Origin: Citrobacter amalonaticus Y19
GTDB taxonomy: Bacteria > Pseudomonadota > Gammaproteobacteria > Enterobacterales > Enterobacteriaceae
Assembly (NCBI RefSeq): GCF_000981805.1
Contig: NZ_CP011132.1
Span: 3,162,001-3,226,000, forward strand
Reading direction: 5' to 3'
DNA: 64,000 bases
Part shown: positions 7,617 to 15,699 of the stretch, piece after piece
Position numbering within the stretch: position 1 is the first letter of the stretch
Layout: every line of letters begins with the position of its first letter
Program-made: the position numbers and the translations under genes
The notes under the pieces: generated by a model
Told to the model about the DNA's origin: nothing
What the model saw: the letters and a program-made list of their open reading frames with translations, nothing else
Database searches by the model: none

Positions 7617-8576
7617 ATGACATTATCACGCGTGAGCGCCATCAACTGGAATAAGATTCAGGACGATAAGGATCTGGAAGTGTGGAATCGTCTGACCAGC
7701 AACTTCTGGCTGCCGGAAAAAGTGCCGTTGTCTAACGATATTCCGGCGTGGCAAAGCCTGAGCGCCGCCGAGCAGCAGCTTACCATCCGCGTCTTTACCG
7801 GGCTGACGCTGCTCGACACCATCCAGAACATCGCCGGAGCCCCGTCTCTGATGCCGGATTCCCTGACGCCGCACGAGGAAGCGGTGCTGTCGAATATCAG
7901 TTTTATGGAAGCGGTGCACGCCCGCTCCTACAGTTCCATCTTCTCTACGCTGTGCCAGACCAAAGATGTTGACGCCGCCTACGCCTGGAGTGAAGAAAAT
8001 GTGCCGTTACAGCAGAAGGCGCAAATTATCCTCGCCCATTACGCCAGCGACGATCCCTTAAAGAAGAAGATTGCCAGCGTGTTTCTGGAATCCTTCCTGT
8101 TCTATTCCGGCTTCTGGCTGCCAATGTATTTATCCAGCCGTGGCAAGCTCACCAATACCGCCGATCTGATCCGGCTTATCATTCGTGACGAAGCGGTTCA
8201 TGGCTTTTACATTGGCTATAAGTACCAGAAAGGGCTGGAAACACTGTCTCAATCCAGGCGTGATGAGCTGAAGGATTTCGCCCTCAACCTGCTGATGGAA
8301 CTGTACGATAACGAAGTCCGTTATACCGAAGAACTGTATGCCGACACCACCTGGGCTGAGGATGTCAACGCGTTCCTCTGTTACAACGCCAACAAGGCGT
8401 TAATGAACCTGGGTTATGAGGCGCTGTTCCCGGCGGAAATGGCGGATGTAAACCCGGCGATCCTTGCCGCGCTGTCGCCCAACGCCGACGAAAACCACGA
8501 CTTTTTCTCCGGTTCAGGGTCATCATATGTAATGGGTAAAGCCGTCGAAACGGAAGATGAAGACTGGAATTTTTAA
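7617..8576 (+). CDS. nrdF: NrdF, class Ib ribonucleotide reductase radical subunit
   Basis: The 319-residue small subunit carries the ferritin-like helical fold with metal ligands in SFMEAVHARSYS and IRDEAVHGFYIGYKYQ. It houses the Mn(III)2- or Fe(III)2-tyrosyl radical that starts catalysis in NrdE. The start at 7617 follows a good AAGGAG site ten bases after the nrdE stop and gives the usual family length; an upstream in-frame start at 7578 would lie inside nrdE. It is the last gene of the operon and is followed by a strong hairpin at 8692. Confidence 0.97.
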   Translation: MTLSRVSAINWNKIQDDKDLEVWNRLTSNFWLPEKVPLSNDIPAWQSLSAAEQQLTIRVFTGLTLLDTIQNIAGAPSLMPDSLTPHEEAVLSNISFMEAVHARSYSSIFSTLCQTKDVDAAYAWSEENVPLQQKAQIILAHYASDDPLKKKIASVFLESFLFYSGFWLPMYLSSRGKLTNTADLIRLIIRDEAVHGFYIGYKYQKGLETLSQSRRDELKDFALNLLMELYDNEVRYTEELYADTTWAEDVNAFLCYNANKALMNLGYEALFPAEMADVNPAILAALSPNADENHDFFSGSGSSYVMGKAVETEDEDWNF

Positions 8577-8691
8577 CGCAAATTAATATGAGGAATATCA
8601 CTAAAATAATGATGTTAATATTTTAAGCAGATCACGTTTTTATCACCCAACTATTTCAGGGTGATCTACACTCAATAGCGGTTGTCATATT

Positions 8692-8723
8692 CGCCTGAAT
8701 TTTCGAAATTCAGGCGCCTTTTC
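8692..8723 (+). terminator. Terminator downstream of nrdF
   Basis: An 11-bp perfect stem (CGCCTGAATTT / AAATTCAGGCG) with a 3-base loop is followed by CCTTTTC. It separates nrdHIEF from proVWX. Confidence 0.75.
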
Positions 8724-8834
8724 AGTGGTCCTTACAAAAATATTTACCGCCCGCAGTTTGCTCTCAGCCCTTATATCATGGGAAGTCACGGCAATTTGCC
8801 TTCCACCCTATTTTGCCTCATTTCACATTCAGGG

Positions 8835-8862
8835 TTGTCTCAGATTCTCAGTATGTTAGGGT
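8835..8862 (+). promoter_or_regulatory. proU promoter (P2-like)
   Basis: A -35-like TTGTCT at 8835-8840 and a -10 TAGGGT at 8857-8862 are separated by 16 bases. The predicted start lies about 60 bases before proV, matching the known position of the osmotically induced sigma-70 promoter of proU. Confidence 0.65.
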
Positions 8863-8930
8863 AGAAAAAGGTGACTATTTCTATCAGGTAACATATCGAT
8901 ATATATAAATAACAGGAATCTTTCTATTGC

Positions 8931-10133
8931 ATGGCAATTAAATTAGAAGTTAAAAATCTATATAAAGTATTTGGAGAGCATCCACAACGCGCCTTCAAAT
9001 ATATTGAAAAAGGACTTTCAAAAGAACACATTCTGGAAAAAACAGGGCTATCGCTTGGCGTTAAAGACGCCAGTCTGGCCATTGAAGAAGGCGAGATATT
9101 TGTCATCATGGGATTATCCGGTTCGGGTAAATCCACAATGGTACGCCTTCTCAATCGCCTGATTGAACCCACCCGCGGACAGGTACTGATTGACGGCGTC
9201 GATATCGCCAAAATATCGGATGCCGAACTCCGCGAGGTGCGCAGAAAAAAGATTGCGATGGTCTTCCAGTCATTTGCGCTCATGCCGCACATGACCGTTC
9301 TGGACAATACCGCATTCGGCATGGAATTAGCCGGTGTGAGTGCTGAGGAACGTCGCGAAAAAGCGCTGGACGCCCTGCGTCAGGTGGGACTTGAGAATTA
9401 CGCCCACGGCTATCCGGATGAACTTTCCGGCGGGATGCGTCAGCGTGTCGGTCTTGCCCGGGCATTAGCCATTAACCCTGACATCTTATTAATGGATGAA
9501 GCCTTCTCCGCGCTTGATCCCTTAATTCGTACCGAGATGCAGGATGAACTGGTGAAACTGCAGGCGAAACATCAGCGTACCGTGGTCTTTATTTCCCACG
9601 ATCTCGATGAAGCAATGCGTATTGGTGACCGAATTGCCATTATGCAAAATGGCGAAGTGGTTCAGGTCGGTACCCCGGATGAAATTCTGAATAATCCGGC
9701 GAACGATTATGTCCGCACCTTCTTCCGTGGCGTCGATATTAGCCAGGTCTTTAGCGCAAAAGATATTGCCCGCCGTAGTCCGGTCGGACTGATTCGTAAA
9801 ACGCCAGGCTTTGGCCCCCGTTCTGCCCTGAAATTATTGCAGGATGAAGACCGTGAATATGGTTACGTCATCGAACGCGGCAATAAGTTTGTTGGCGTGG
9901 TCTCCATCGACTCATTAAAAGCGGCATTAGGCCAGTCCCAGAACATTGATGGGGCGCTGCTCGACGAGCCATTGGCCGTGGATGCGCAAACCCCGCTTAG
10001 CGAGTTGCTCTCTCATGTCGGACAGGCGCCGTGCGCGGTGCCGGTTATTGATGAGGAACAACAGTATGTCGGCATTATTTCAAAACGCATGCTGCTACAG
10101 GCTTTAGATCGCGAGGGGACAAACAATGGCTGA
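8931..10133 (+). CDS. proV: ProV, glycine betaine/proline ABC transporter ATPase
   Basis: A 400-residue ATPase with Walker A GLSGSGKST, the ABC signature LSGGMRQRVGLARAL and Walker B ILLMDEAFSALDP, followed by two C-terminal CBS-type repeats (about residues 280-395) thought to sense osmotic strength. It powers ProU, the high-affinity uptake system for glycine betaine and proline betaine. The protein is nearly identical to E. coli ProV. It is first in proVWX and overlaps proW by eight bases. Confidence 0.97.
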   Translation: MAIKLEVKNLYKVFGEHPQRAFKYIEKGLSKEHILEKTGLSLGVKDASLAIEEGEIFVIMGLSGSGKSTMVRLLNRLIEPTRGQVLIDGVDIAKISDAELREVRRKKIAMVFQSFALMPHMTVLDNTAFGMELAGVSAEERREKALDALRQVGLENYAHGYPDELSGGMRQRVGLARALAINPDILLMDEAFSALDPLIRTEMQDELVKLQAKHQRTVVFISHDLDEAMRIGDRIAIMQNGEVVQVGTPDEILNNPANDYVRTFFRGVDISQVFSAKDIARRSPVGLIRKTPGFGPRSALKLLQDEDREYGYVIERGNKFVGVVSIDSLKAALGQSQNIDGALLDEPLAVDAQTPLSELLSHVGQAPCAVPVIDEEQQYVGIISKRMLLQALDREGTNNG

Positions 10134-11190
10134 TCAATCCAATCCGTGGGATACCGCACCAGCGACCGATAGCGCCGCACAATCCGCTGACGCCTGGGGC
10201 ACGCCGTCAGGAACGCCTGCCGACAGCGGCAGCGCAGACTGGCTGACCAGCGCGCCTGCGCCAGCACCAGAGCATTTCAATATTATGGATCCGTTCCATA
10301 AAACGCTGATCCCGCTCGACAGTTGGGTGACCGATGGGATCGACTGGGTAGTCACCCATTTTCGCCCCCTCTTCCAGGGCATTCGTGTTCCGGTGGATTA
10401 CATCCTTAACGGTTTTCAGCAACTGCTGCTGGGGATGCCCGCACCGGTGGCGATTATTATTTTCGCGCTGATCGCCTGGCAGATTTCCGGCGTCGGGATG
10501 GGCGTGGCGACGCTGATTTCCCTGATTGCGATCGGTGCCATCGGTGCCTGGTCGCAGGCGATGATTACGCTGGCGTTGGTGCTGACCGCCCTGTTGTTCT
10601 GTGTGGTGATCGGTCTGCCGATGGGGATCTGGCTGGCGCGCAGTCCACGGGCGGCGAAGATCGTTCGTCCGCTGCTCGACGCTATGCAGACAACGCCGGC
10701 ATTCGTTTATCTGGTGCCAATTGTGATGCTGTTCGGCATCGGTAACGTGCCGGGAGTGGTGGTGACGATCATCTTTGCGCTGCCGCCCATTGTGCGTCTG
10801 ACGATCCTCGGGATTAACCAGGTTCCAGCCGATCTGATCGAAGCGTCACGCTCGTTCGGGGCCAGCCCGCGTCAGATGCTGTTCAAAGTTCAGCTACCGC
10901 TGGCGATGCCCACCATTATGGCGGGGGTCAACCAGACGCTCATGCTCGCCCTTTCGATGGTCGTGATCGCCTCCATGATTGCCGTCGGCGGCCTGGGTCA
11001 GATGGTATTGCGCGGTATCGGTCGTCTCGATATGGGACTGGCTACCGTCGGCGGGGTCGGCATTGTGATCCTCGCCATCATTCTGGACCGTCTGACTCAG
11101 GCTGTGGGCCGCGACTCCCGGAGTCGGGGTAATCGCCGCTGGTACACCACAGGTCCCGTTGGGCTCATCACGCGCCCTTTCACTAAGTAA
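10126..11190 (+). CDS. proW: ProW, glycine betaine/proline ABC transporter permease
   Basis: A 354-residue inner-membrane permease with a long polar, Ala/Ser/Pro-rich N-terminal region (about residues 1-60) and multiple membrane helices. The cytoplasmic EAA-like loop EASRSFGASPRQMLFKVQLPLAMPTI contacts the ATPase ProV. The overlap with proV implies translational coupling. The long periplasmic N-terminus is typical of enteric ProW. Downstream, REP and ERIC elements separate it from proX, which makes the proW-proX gap unusually long (188 bases). Confidence 0.96.
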   Translation: MADQSNPWDTAPATDSAAQSADAWGTPSGTPADSGSADWLTSAPAPAPEHFNIMDPFHKTLIPLDSWVTDGIDWVVTHFRPLFQGIRVPVDYILNGFQQLLLGMPAPVAIIIFALIAWQISGVGMGVATLISLIAIGAIGAWSQAMITLALVLTALLFCVVIGLPMGIWLARSPRAAKIVRPLLDAMQTTPAFVYLVPIVMLFGIGNVPGVVVTIIFALPPIVRLTILGINQVPADLIEASRSFGASPRQMLFKVQLPLAMPTIMAGVNQTLMLALSMVVIASMIAVGGLGQMVLRGIGRLDMGLATVGGVGIVILAIILDRLTQAVGRDSRSRGNRRWYTTGPVGLITRPFTK

Positions 11191-11199
11191 TTCACCTGT

Positions 11200-11230
11200 T
11201 GCCCGGTGGCGCGATGCTTACCGGGCCTAC
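11200..11230. repeat. REP-like palindrome after proW
   Basis: Arms GCCCGGTGGCGC and GCTTACCGGGC form a REP-type palindrome ten bases after the proW stop. Confidence 0.7.
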
Positions 11231-11241
11231 ACTCATAAACT

Positions 11242-11365
11242 TACACAAAATCATTCAGGTTGCATCGAGGCGGCAAACGAAGGTATCCCCAGGAGCGTAC
11301 ACGCAGTACGTGACTGGGGTGCATGAGTGCAGCCAACAAAGAGGCAACCTGAAGGATGAAGTGTA
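11242..11365. repeat. ERIC element between proW and proX
   Basis: A 124-base ERIC (IRU) palindrome bounded by TACAC and GTGTA. The central core contains CCCCAGGAGCGTACACGCAG and GTGACTGGGGTG, matching the well-known ERIC core. It lies inside the proVWX operon and ends 13 bases before the proX start, so it is transcribed in the operon mRNA and abuts the proX ribosome-binding site. Orientation is opposite to the two ERICs around alaS. Confidence 0.9.
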
Positions 11366-11378
11366 ATAAGGAACAACG

Positions 11379-12374
11379 ATGCGACAGAAGATGATTATTG
11401 CCACAGCGTTTGCCACCCTTGTCTCTACCAGCGCTTTCGCTGCCGACCTACCAGGCAAAGGCATTACCGTCCAACCGGTACAGAGCACCATCACCGAAGA
11501 AACGTTCCAGACGCTGCTGGTGAGCCGCGCGCTGGAGAAACTGGGTTACACCGTCAACAAAACGAGCGAAGTCGACTATAACGTGGGCTACACCTCTATC
11601 GCCTCCGGCGATGCCACCTTTACCGCCGTCAACTGGCAACCGCTGCACGATGATATGTATTCCGCGGCAGGCGGGGACAAAAAGTTCTGGCGTGAAGGCA
11701 CGTTTGTCACCGGTGCCGCACAGGGTTATCTGATCGATAAGAAAACCGCAGAGCAATACAAAATCACCAATATCGCCCAGTTGAAAGACCCTAAAATCGC
11801 CAAAATTTTTGACACCAACGGCGACGGTAAAGCGGACATGATGGGCTGCTCGCCGGGCTGGGGGTGTGAAGCGGTCATTAACCACCAGAACAAAGCGTTT
11901 GATCTGGAAAAAACTGTCGACGTCAGCCACGGTAACTACGCGGCGATGATGGCCGATACCATCACTCGCTTTAAAGAAGGGAAACCTGTCTTGTATTACA
12001 CATGGACGCCTTACTGGGTGAGCGACGTGATGAAGCCGGGCAAAGATGTGGTCTGGTTGCAGGTGCCGTTCTCCTCGCTGCCGGGCGAGCAGAAAGATAT
12101 CGATACCAAACTGCCGAACGGCGCGAACTATGGCTTCCCGGTCAATACCATGCACATCGTTGCCAACAAAGCCTGGGCAGAGAAAAACCCGGCGGCGGCG
12201 AAACTGTTTGCCATCATGAAACTGCCGCTGGCGGACATCAACGCGCAGAACGCCATGATGCATGACGGTAAAGCGTCGGAAGCTGACGTTCAGGGTCACG
12301 TTGACGGCTGGATCAAAGCCCACCAGCAGCAGTTCGACGGCTGGATAAACGACGCGCTGGCTGCGCAGAAGTAA
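11379..12374 (+). CDS. proX: ProX, periplasmic glycine betaine-binding protein
   Basis: A 331-residue periplasmic binding protein with a signal peptide of about 21 residues (MRQKMIIATAFATLVSTSAFA, cleaved before ADLPGKG). Tryptophan-rich betaine-cage motifs are visible: FTAVNWQPLHDDMY, GCSPGWGCEAVINH and YYTWTPYWVSDVMKPG. It delivers glycine betaine to ProVW. The ribosome-binding site AAGGAAC lies right after an ERIC element. REP palindromes follow the stop codon. Confidence 0.96.
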   Translation: MRQKMIIATAFATLVSTSAFAADLPGKGITVQPVQSTITEETFQTLLVSRALEKLGYTVNKTSEVDYNVGYTSIASGDATFTAVNWQPLHDDMYSAAGGDKKFWREGTFVTGAAQGYLIDKKTAEQYKITNIAQLKDPKIAKIFDTNGDGKADMMGCSPGWGCEAVINHQNKAFDLEKTVDVSHGNYAAMMADTITRFKEGKPVLYYTWTPYWVSDVMKPGKDVVWLQVPFSSLPGEQKDIDTKLPNGANYGFPVNTMHIVANKAWAEKNPAAAKLFAIMKLPLADINAQNAMMHDGKASEADVQGHVDGWIKAHQQQFDGWINDALAAQK

Positions 12375-12381
12375 TCCCACT

Positions 12382-12464
12382 CGTAGGCCTGATAGGCGTA
12401 GCGCCATCAGGCACAGTAACCACACCAAGGCCGGATGGCGCGCGATGCGCTTATCCGGCCTACA
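12382..12464. repeat. REP pair (BIME) after proX
   Basis: Two palindromic units: 12382-12413 (GTAGGCCTGATAGGCG ... GCGCCATCAGGC) and 12429-12464 (GGCCGGATGGCG ... CTTATCCGGCCTAC). Together they form a BIME between proX and ygaY. Confidence 0.75.
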
Positions 12465-12582
12465 CGCTTTCTCTTCTCCTCTGACCGCACAATCCGGCAC
12501 GCAACAAATCCCCTACATTCATAAATGTCCGCTATGATTGATTCCCTAAGAAATCATCACCTGACTCACGATTGCGAACATA

Positions 12583-13767
12583 ATGACAAAAAACTCCCAC
12601 GGGCTGAGCCCGGCACTGATCGTTCTCATGTCTGTGGCAACCGGTCTGGCTGTCGCCAGCAACTACTATGCACAGCCGCTGCTCGATACCATCGCGCGCA
12701 ACTTCTCGCTTTCCGCCAGTTCAGCCGGGTTTATTGTCACCGCCGCCCAACTGGGTTACGCCGCCGGTTTGCTGTTTCTGGTTCCGCTTGGCGATATGTT
12801 TGAACGCCGGACGCTGATCGTCACCATGACGCTGCTGGCGGCGGGCGGAATGCTCATTACCGCCAGCAGTCAGTCGCTGGCGATGATGATCCTCGGTACG
12901 GCGCTGACCGGGCTCTTTTCCGTGGTCGCACAGATTCTGGTGCCGTTGGCGGCGACGCTTGCCACACCGGATAAACGCGGCAAAGTAGTCGGGACCATCA
13001 TGAGCGGCCTGCTGCTGGGTATTTTACTGGCGCGTACCGTGGCGGGCCTGCTGGCGAATCTCGGCGGCTGGCGTACCGTCTTCTGGGTCGCCTCCGTATT
13101 GATGGCGCTGATGGCTATCGCCCTGTGGCGCGGCTTGCCGAAGGTGAAGTCCGACACCCACCTGAACTACCCGCAACTGCTGGGGTCGGTATTCAGTTTG
13201 TTTACTCGCGATAAACTGCTGCGCACCCGTGCGCTGCTGGGCTGCCTGACCTTCGCCAACTTCAGCATTCTCTGGACCTCAATGGCCTTTTTACTGGCGG
13301 CCCCGCCGTTTAACTATTCCGAAGGGATGATTGGCCTGTTTGGGCTGGCGGGTGCCGCTGGCGCGCTCGGCGCACGTCCGGCAGGCGGTTTTGCGGATAA
13401 AGGGCATTCTCATCTCACCACGACCTGGGGCTTGCTGTTACTGCTGCTCTCCTGGCTCGCTATCTGGCTGGGACACGCCTCGGTACTGGCGCTGATTGTG
13501 GGGATCCTGGTACTGGACCTCACCGTTCAGGGGGTTCACATTACCAACCAGACGGTGATTTATCGTCTTTATCCGCAGGCGCGAAACCGCCTGACTGCCG
13601 GGTATATGACCAGCTATTTTATCGGCGGTGCCGCAGGGTCGTTAATCTCCGCCTCGGCCTGGCAGCATGCCGGATGGCTGGGCGTTTGTCTGGCGGGGAC
13701 GACCGTTGCCATACTGAACCTGCTGGTCTGGTGGCGAGGATTTCACCGACAAGAAGCCGCTATTTAA
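12583..13767 (+). CDS. ygaY: YgaY-type MFS transporter (intact)
   Basis: A 394-residue major facilitator with about twelve hydrophobic segments. The loop-2/3 motif LGDMFERR lies after the second helix, and QILVPLAATLATPDKRGKVVGTIMSG covers helices 4-5. The position between proX and ygaZ matches ygaY, which is annotated as a disrupted gene in E. coli K-12; here the frame is complete. The family resembles drug or sugar efflux proteins, but the substrate is unknown. It is a probable monocistronic unit followed by an inverted repeat at 13795. Confidence 0.85.
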   Translation: MTKNSHGLSPALIVLMSVATGLAVASNYYAQPLLDTIARNFSLSASSAGFIVTAAQLGYAAGLLFLVPLGDMFERRTLIVTMTLLAAGGMLITASSQSLAMMILGTALTGLFSVVAQILVPLAATLATPDKRGKVVGTIMSGLLLGILLARTVAGLLANLGGWRTVFWVASVLMALMAIALWRGLPKVKSDTHLNYPQLLGSVFSLFTRDKLLRTRALLGCLTFANFSILWTSMAFLLAAPPFNYSEGMIGLFGLAGAAGALGARPAGGFADKGHSHLTTTWGLLLLLLSWLAIWLGHASVLALIVGILVLDLTVQGVHITNQTVIYRLYPQARNRLTAGYMTSYFIGGAAGSLISASAWQHAGWLGVCLAGTTVAILNLLVWWRGFHRQEAAI

Positions 13768-13794
13768 GCGCTCAGCAAGCGTTTGCGTTCGTTT

Positions 13795-13820
13795 GGGCTC
13801 CTGAGGGTGTTAAGGAGCCC
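13795..13820 (+). terminator. Possible terminator after ygaY
   Basis: An 8-bp inverted repeat (GGGCTCCT / AGGAGCCC) with a 10-base loop lies 27 bases after the ygaY stop. There is no clear T-tract after it, so termination is only possible. Confidence 0.4.
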
Positions 13821-13891
13821 CCCAGTCTGTTAAGGTGATAGGGATTATTAACCCTGATAATTTTAACATTGGTGATAACGCGCATAATTAT

Positions 13892-14629
13892 ATGGAAAGG
13901 CCCGTTTCTCTGCCCAATACTCCTCCGGCGACCTGCGCGGAAGGATTCAAAGACAGCTTACCCATCGTCATTAGCTACATTCCTGTTGCCTTTGCATTTG
14001 GTCTCAATGCGACCCGCCTCGGGTTTAGCCCTGTTGAGAGCGTGTTCTTCTCCTGCATTATTTATGCTGGCGCCAGCCAGTTCGTTATCACGACCATGCT
14101 CGCCGCAGGCAGCACATTGTGGGTTGCCGCCCTGACCGTCATGGCGATGGATGTACGCCATGTTTTATACGGCCCTTCTCTGCGCAGTCGTATCGCTCTG
14201 AAACTCAGTAAACCGAAAACCGCCCTGTGGGCTTTTGGCCTCACCGACGAAGTTTTTGCCGCTGCCACCGCGAAGCTGGTGCGGGATAATCGTCGCTGGA
14301 GCGAGAACTGGATGATCGGCATTGCATTTTGCTCCTGGGCCTCATGGGTGCTGGGAACGGTAATCGGCGCCTTTTCCGGCAGCGGTTTATTGAAAGGATT
14401 CCCGGCGGTCGAAGCGGCGCTCGGGTTTATGCTGCCCGCGCTGTTTATGAGTTTTCTGCTGGCGTCATTCCAGCGCAAACAGTCCCTGTGCGTGACCGCC
14501 GCACTCGCTGGCGCACTGGCGGGCGTGACGCTGTTTTCCATCCCCGCCGCAATTCTTGCGGGGATTGTGTGCGGCTGTCTGACCGCGCTGATTCAGGCTT
14601 TCTGGCAAGGGGTTCCCGATGCGCTATGA
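13892..14629 (+). CDS. ygaZ: YgaZ, AzlC-family L-valine exporter subunit
   Basis: A 245-residue membrane protein with the AzlC-family N-terminus FKDSLPIVISYIPVAFAFGLNA and the segment GASQFVITTMLAAGSTLWVAALTVMAMDVRH. With YgaH it exports L-valine, and probably other branched-chain amino acids, in E. coli. The start at 13892 gives the E. coli length; in-frame upstream codons from 13835 would add an unlikely polar leader. The 3' end overlaps ygaH by 11 bases. Confidence 0.93.
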   Translation: MERPVSLPNTPPATCAEGFKDSLPIVISYIPVAFAFGLNATRLGFSPVESVFFSCIIYAGASQFVITTMLAAGSTLWVAALTVMAMDVRHVLYGPSLRSRIALKLSKPKTALWAFGLTDEVFAAATAKLVRDNRRWSENWMIGIAFCSWASWVLGTVIGAFSGSGLLKGFPAVEAALGFMLPALFMSFLLASFQRKQSLCVTAALAGALAGVTLFSIPAAILAGIVCGCLTALIQAFWQGVPDAL

Positions 14630-14954
14630 GGTACTGCTACTCGGGTTGCTGGTCGGCTGTGTGAATTATGGGTTTCGCTATTTACCGCTGCGCCTGAAGA
14701 TGGGAAACACTCGTCCGGGCAAGCGTGGCGCAACCGGCGTACTACTCGACACCATCGGCATAGCATCAATTTGCGCCCTGCTGGTTGTGTCAACGGCCCC
14801 TGAGGTGATGCACGACGCCAGTCGCTTCGTGCCGACGCTCGTGGGTTTTGCTGTATTGGGTGCAAGTTTTTATAAAACGCGCAGCATCATTGTTCCCACG
14901 CTATTAAGTGCTCTGGCCTATGGACTAGCGTGGAAAATGTTGGCGGTTTTATAG
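14619..14954 (+). CDS. ygaH: YgaH, AzlD-like L-valine exporter subunit
   Basis: A 111-residue protein with four hydrophobic segments, starting MRYEVLLLGLLVGCVNYGFRYLPLRL. It is the small AzlD-like partner of YgaZ; both are needed for valine export in E. coli. Overlap with ygaZ implies coupled translation. emrR starts 90 bases downstream behind its own promoter. Confidence 0.92.
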   Translation: MRYEVLLLGLLVGCVNYGFRYLPLRLKMGNTRPGKRGATGVLLDTIGIASICALLVVSTAPEVMHDASRFVPTLVGFAVLGASFYKTRSIIVPTLLSALAYGLAWKMLAVL

Positions 14955-14985
14955 GATACAAGAATCATTTTAATTTAATAATACA

Positions 14986-15014
14986 TTTACTTTATTTGTC
15001 ACTGTCGTTACTAT
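14986..15014 (+). promoter_or_regulatory. emrRAB promoter
   Basis: TTTACT (14986-14991) and TACTAT (15009-15014) are separated by 17 bases, about 30 bases before emrR. The EmrR repressor is known to bind over its own promoter in E. coli; the imperfect symmetry around here is compatible but was not resolved by eye. Confidence 0.55.
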
Positions 15015-15044
15015 ATCGGCTGAAATTAATGAGGTCATGCCCAA

Positions 15045-15575
15045 ATGGATAGTTCGTTTACGCCCATTGAACAAATGCTAAAATTTCGCGCCAGCCGCCA
15101 CGAGGATTTTCCTTATCAGGAAATTCTGCTGACTCGTCTTTGCATGCATATGCAAGGAAAGCTGCTGGATAATCGCAATAAAATGCTGAAAGCTCAAGGG
15201 ATTAACGAGACGTTGTTTATGGCGTTGATTACGCTGGAGTCTCAGGAAAACCACAGCATTCAGCCTTCTGAACTGAGCTGTGCCCTGGGGTCATCGCGTA
15301 CTAACGCGACACGTATCGCTGATGAGCTGGAAAAGCGCGGTTGGATCGAGCGCCGTGAAAGCGACAACGATCGTCGTTGCCTGCATCTACAGTTAACCGA
15401 TAAGGGTCATGCTTTTTTGCGCGAGGTATTACCACCGCAACATAACTGCCTGCATCAACTTTGGTCTGCACTGAGTACTGCAGAGAAAGACCAGCTTGAG
15501 CACATCACCCGTAAGCTTCTGACGCGTCTCGATCAGATGGACCAGGATGGTGCTATCCTTGAGGCGCTGAGCTAA
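15045..15575 (+). CDS. emrR: EmrR (MprA), MarR-family repressor of emrRAB
   Basis: A 176-residue MarR-family winged-helix regulator: the HTH is around residues 70-95 (QPSELSCALGSSRTNATRIADELEKRGWIERRES) and the wing is DNDRRCLHLQLTDKG. It represses the emrRAB operon and is released by uncouplers, salicylate and other hydrophobic drugs. It is the first gene of the operon, and a hairpin lies between it and emrA. Confidence 0.96.
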   Translation: MDSSFTPIEQMLKFRASRHEDFPYQEILLTRLCMHMQGKLLDNRNKMLKAQGINETLFMALITLESQENHSIQPSELSCALGSSRTNATRIADELEKRGWIERRESDNDRRCLHLQLTDKGHAFLREVLPPQHNCLHQLWSALSTAEKDQLEHITRKLLTRLDQMDQDGAILEALS

Positions 15576-15620
15576 CGCGTCGACTCGCTCAATAATCCAG
15601 ATTAAGAAAGAAAACTGACT

Positions 15621-15647
15621 GGCCAGCACCTGAACGTGCTGGCCTTT
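15621..15647 (+). terminator. Hairpin between emrR and emrA
   Basis: A perfect 9-bp stem (GGCCAGCAC / GTGCTGGCC) with a 6-base loop is followed by TTTCTG. It looks like a partial terminator that could lower emrAB expression relative to emrR. Confidence 0.6.
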
Positions 15648-15699
15648 CTGGTAAACAGCTCGGCCCAGCCGACGAAAAAATAAGATCGTGGAGAACAAC

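Larger units (their letters stand above)
8577..8930. other. nrdF-proV intergenic region
   Basis: This 354-base gap contains the nrdHIEF terminator (8692-8723) and the proU control region. The remainder is AT-rich, consistent with the osmotically regulated, H-NS-repressed proU promoter of E. coli and Salmonella. A 60-codon frame at 8682-8864 overlaps the terminator and is not considered a gene. Confidence 0.7.

Noticed and set aside
8682..8864. 60-codon rightward frame before proV
   Set aside because: It overlaps the nrdF terminator and proU promoter region and resembles no protein I know.
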